Shown in pieces: positions 63,807-64,000 of a stretch of DNA of 64,000 bases. The translations under genes and the position numbers were made by a program. Location: positions 1 to 64,000 of the forward strand of contig JAKUTX010000002.1 of assembly GCA_022447855.1 (NCBI GenBank), written 5' to 3'. The notes under the pieces were generated by a model that saw nothing but the letters and a program-made list of their open reading frames with translations, had not been told where the DNA came from and searched no databases. The DNA comes from UBA6927 sp022447855. GTDB lineage: Bacteria > Chloroflexota > Dehalococcoidia > Lucifugimonadales > UBA6927. Position 1 is the stretch's first letter. Every line of letters begins with the position of its first letter.

Positions 63807-64000
63807 TTAAATTAAGGGATATGGAATATTAAAGTTCAGATCGAAAATTGGAAACACAGGATTTTGCAGAAGATATTCTAATCGGAACTTTAAAGAATCA
63901 AATTCTTCGCCAGATATTAGAGATGAAATTTCGGTGGAAGAATTTCCGGGTGTCTTGTTGAGACTTTCATTTAGATTGTACAGACTAGGTATCAAGCCTT
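63807..64000 (-). CDS. C-terminal part of an unidentified protein (runs off window)
   Basis: An open frame enters from the window edge and stops at 63807, giving the last 63 residues. The residues look protein-like (SLYNLNESLNKTPGNSSTE, EEFDSLKFRLEYLLQNPVFP) but match no family I recognise. It lies upstream of rpsU on the same strand. Being only a fragment, its coding status is uncertain. Confidence 0.4.
   Translation of the reverse strand, partial: GLIPSLYNLNESLNKTPGNSSTEISSLISGEEFDSLKFRLEYLLQNPVFPIFDLNFNIPYPLI

Noticed and set aside
1..64000. CRISPR arrays, insertion sequences, prophage or toxin-antitoxin modules
   Set aside because: No regularly spaced repeats, transposase or integrase-like proteins, or paired small toxin genes were seen; repeats present are confined to the beta-helix gene and short operator-like words.

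Overview
This is an AT-rich, densely packed bacterial chromosome segment. I infer a member of the Chloroflexota, most like the marine SAR202 lineage. The inference rests on gene content: a lipoprotein with a long Ala/Pro/Gln linker, a mandelate-racemase-type enolase next to many stand-alone catabolic enzymes, an eleven-gene complex I operon without nuoEFG, and a CtaA-type heme A synthase. No rRNA gene or other decisive marker is present, so the taxonomy is not proven. No phage, insertion sequence, toxin-antitoxin pair or CRISPR array was seen.

Layout. 1-10.9 kb is a catabolic/transport region: the start of a secreted lipoprotein, an acetolactate-synthase-like ThDP enzyme, a Gfo/Idh/MocA oxidoreductase, a ThuA-like protein, a zinc alcohol dehydrogenase, an MFS carrier coupled to a tiny membrane protein, a 3-hydroxyisobutyrate-dehydrogenase-type enzyme, a MetE-C-domain methyltransferase and an acyl-CoA ligase. 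10.9-12.7 kb holds a divergent ABC-2 permease/ATPase pair. 12.7-15.4 kb is a sulfate-activation operon (cysH, then a sat-cysC fusion) behind a strong promoter and a structured leader ending in an intrinsic terminator. 15.5-22.4 kb mixes an enolase-superfamily enzyme, a left-handed beta-helix protein, ribosomal protein bL25, heme A synthase, a methyltransferase, a DapA-like aldolase, a PIG-L deacetylase and two small orphan genes.

22.4-32.4 kb is one leftward operon, nuoABCDHIJKLMN. 32.5-44.9 kb contains a PurM-superfamily protein paired with a solitary beta-class DNA methyltransferase, a HAD phosphatase, mfd, an FAD amine oxidase, a metallo-beta-lactamase-fold hydrolase, an S9 peptidase and a glycosidase-like propeller protein. 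45-52.9 kb runs tRNA-Ser(UGA), sucCD, tag (leftward), recA-recX, a CBS/CorC membrane protein, a histidine phosphatase and tilS. 52.9-58.8 kb is leftward: nicotinate phosphoribosyltransferase, a family-2 glycosyltransferase and purF-purM-purH. 58.9-63.7 kb is the replication-origin neighbourhood: obg-nadD, a DnaA-box-bearing gap (probable oriC), dnaA, an inositol-monophosphatase-family gene and rpsU.

Genes are tightly packed, with ATGA, TAATG and TTGA junctions and overlapping convergent ends. TTG and GTG starts are common; several starts were moved to an internal codon because a good Shine-Dalgarno sequence sits there. The points most worth a second look are the cysH leader RNA, the small protein coupled to the MFS gene, the probable oriC, the inverted repeat upstream of the phosphatase gene, the solitary DNA methyltransferase and the uncharacterised catabolic cluster.
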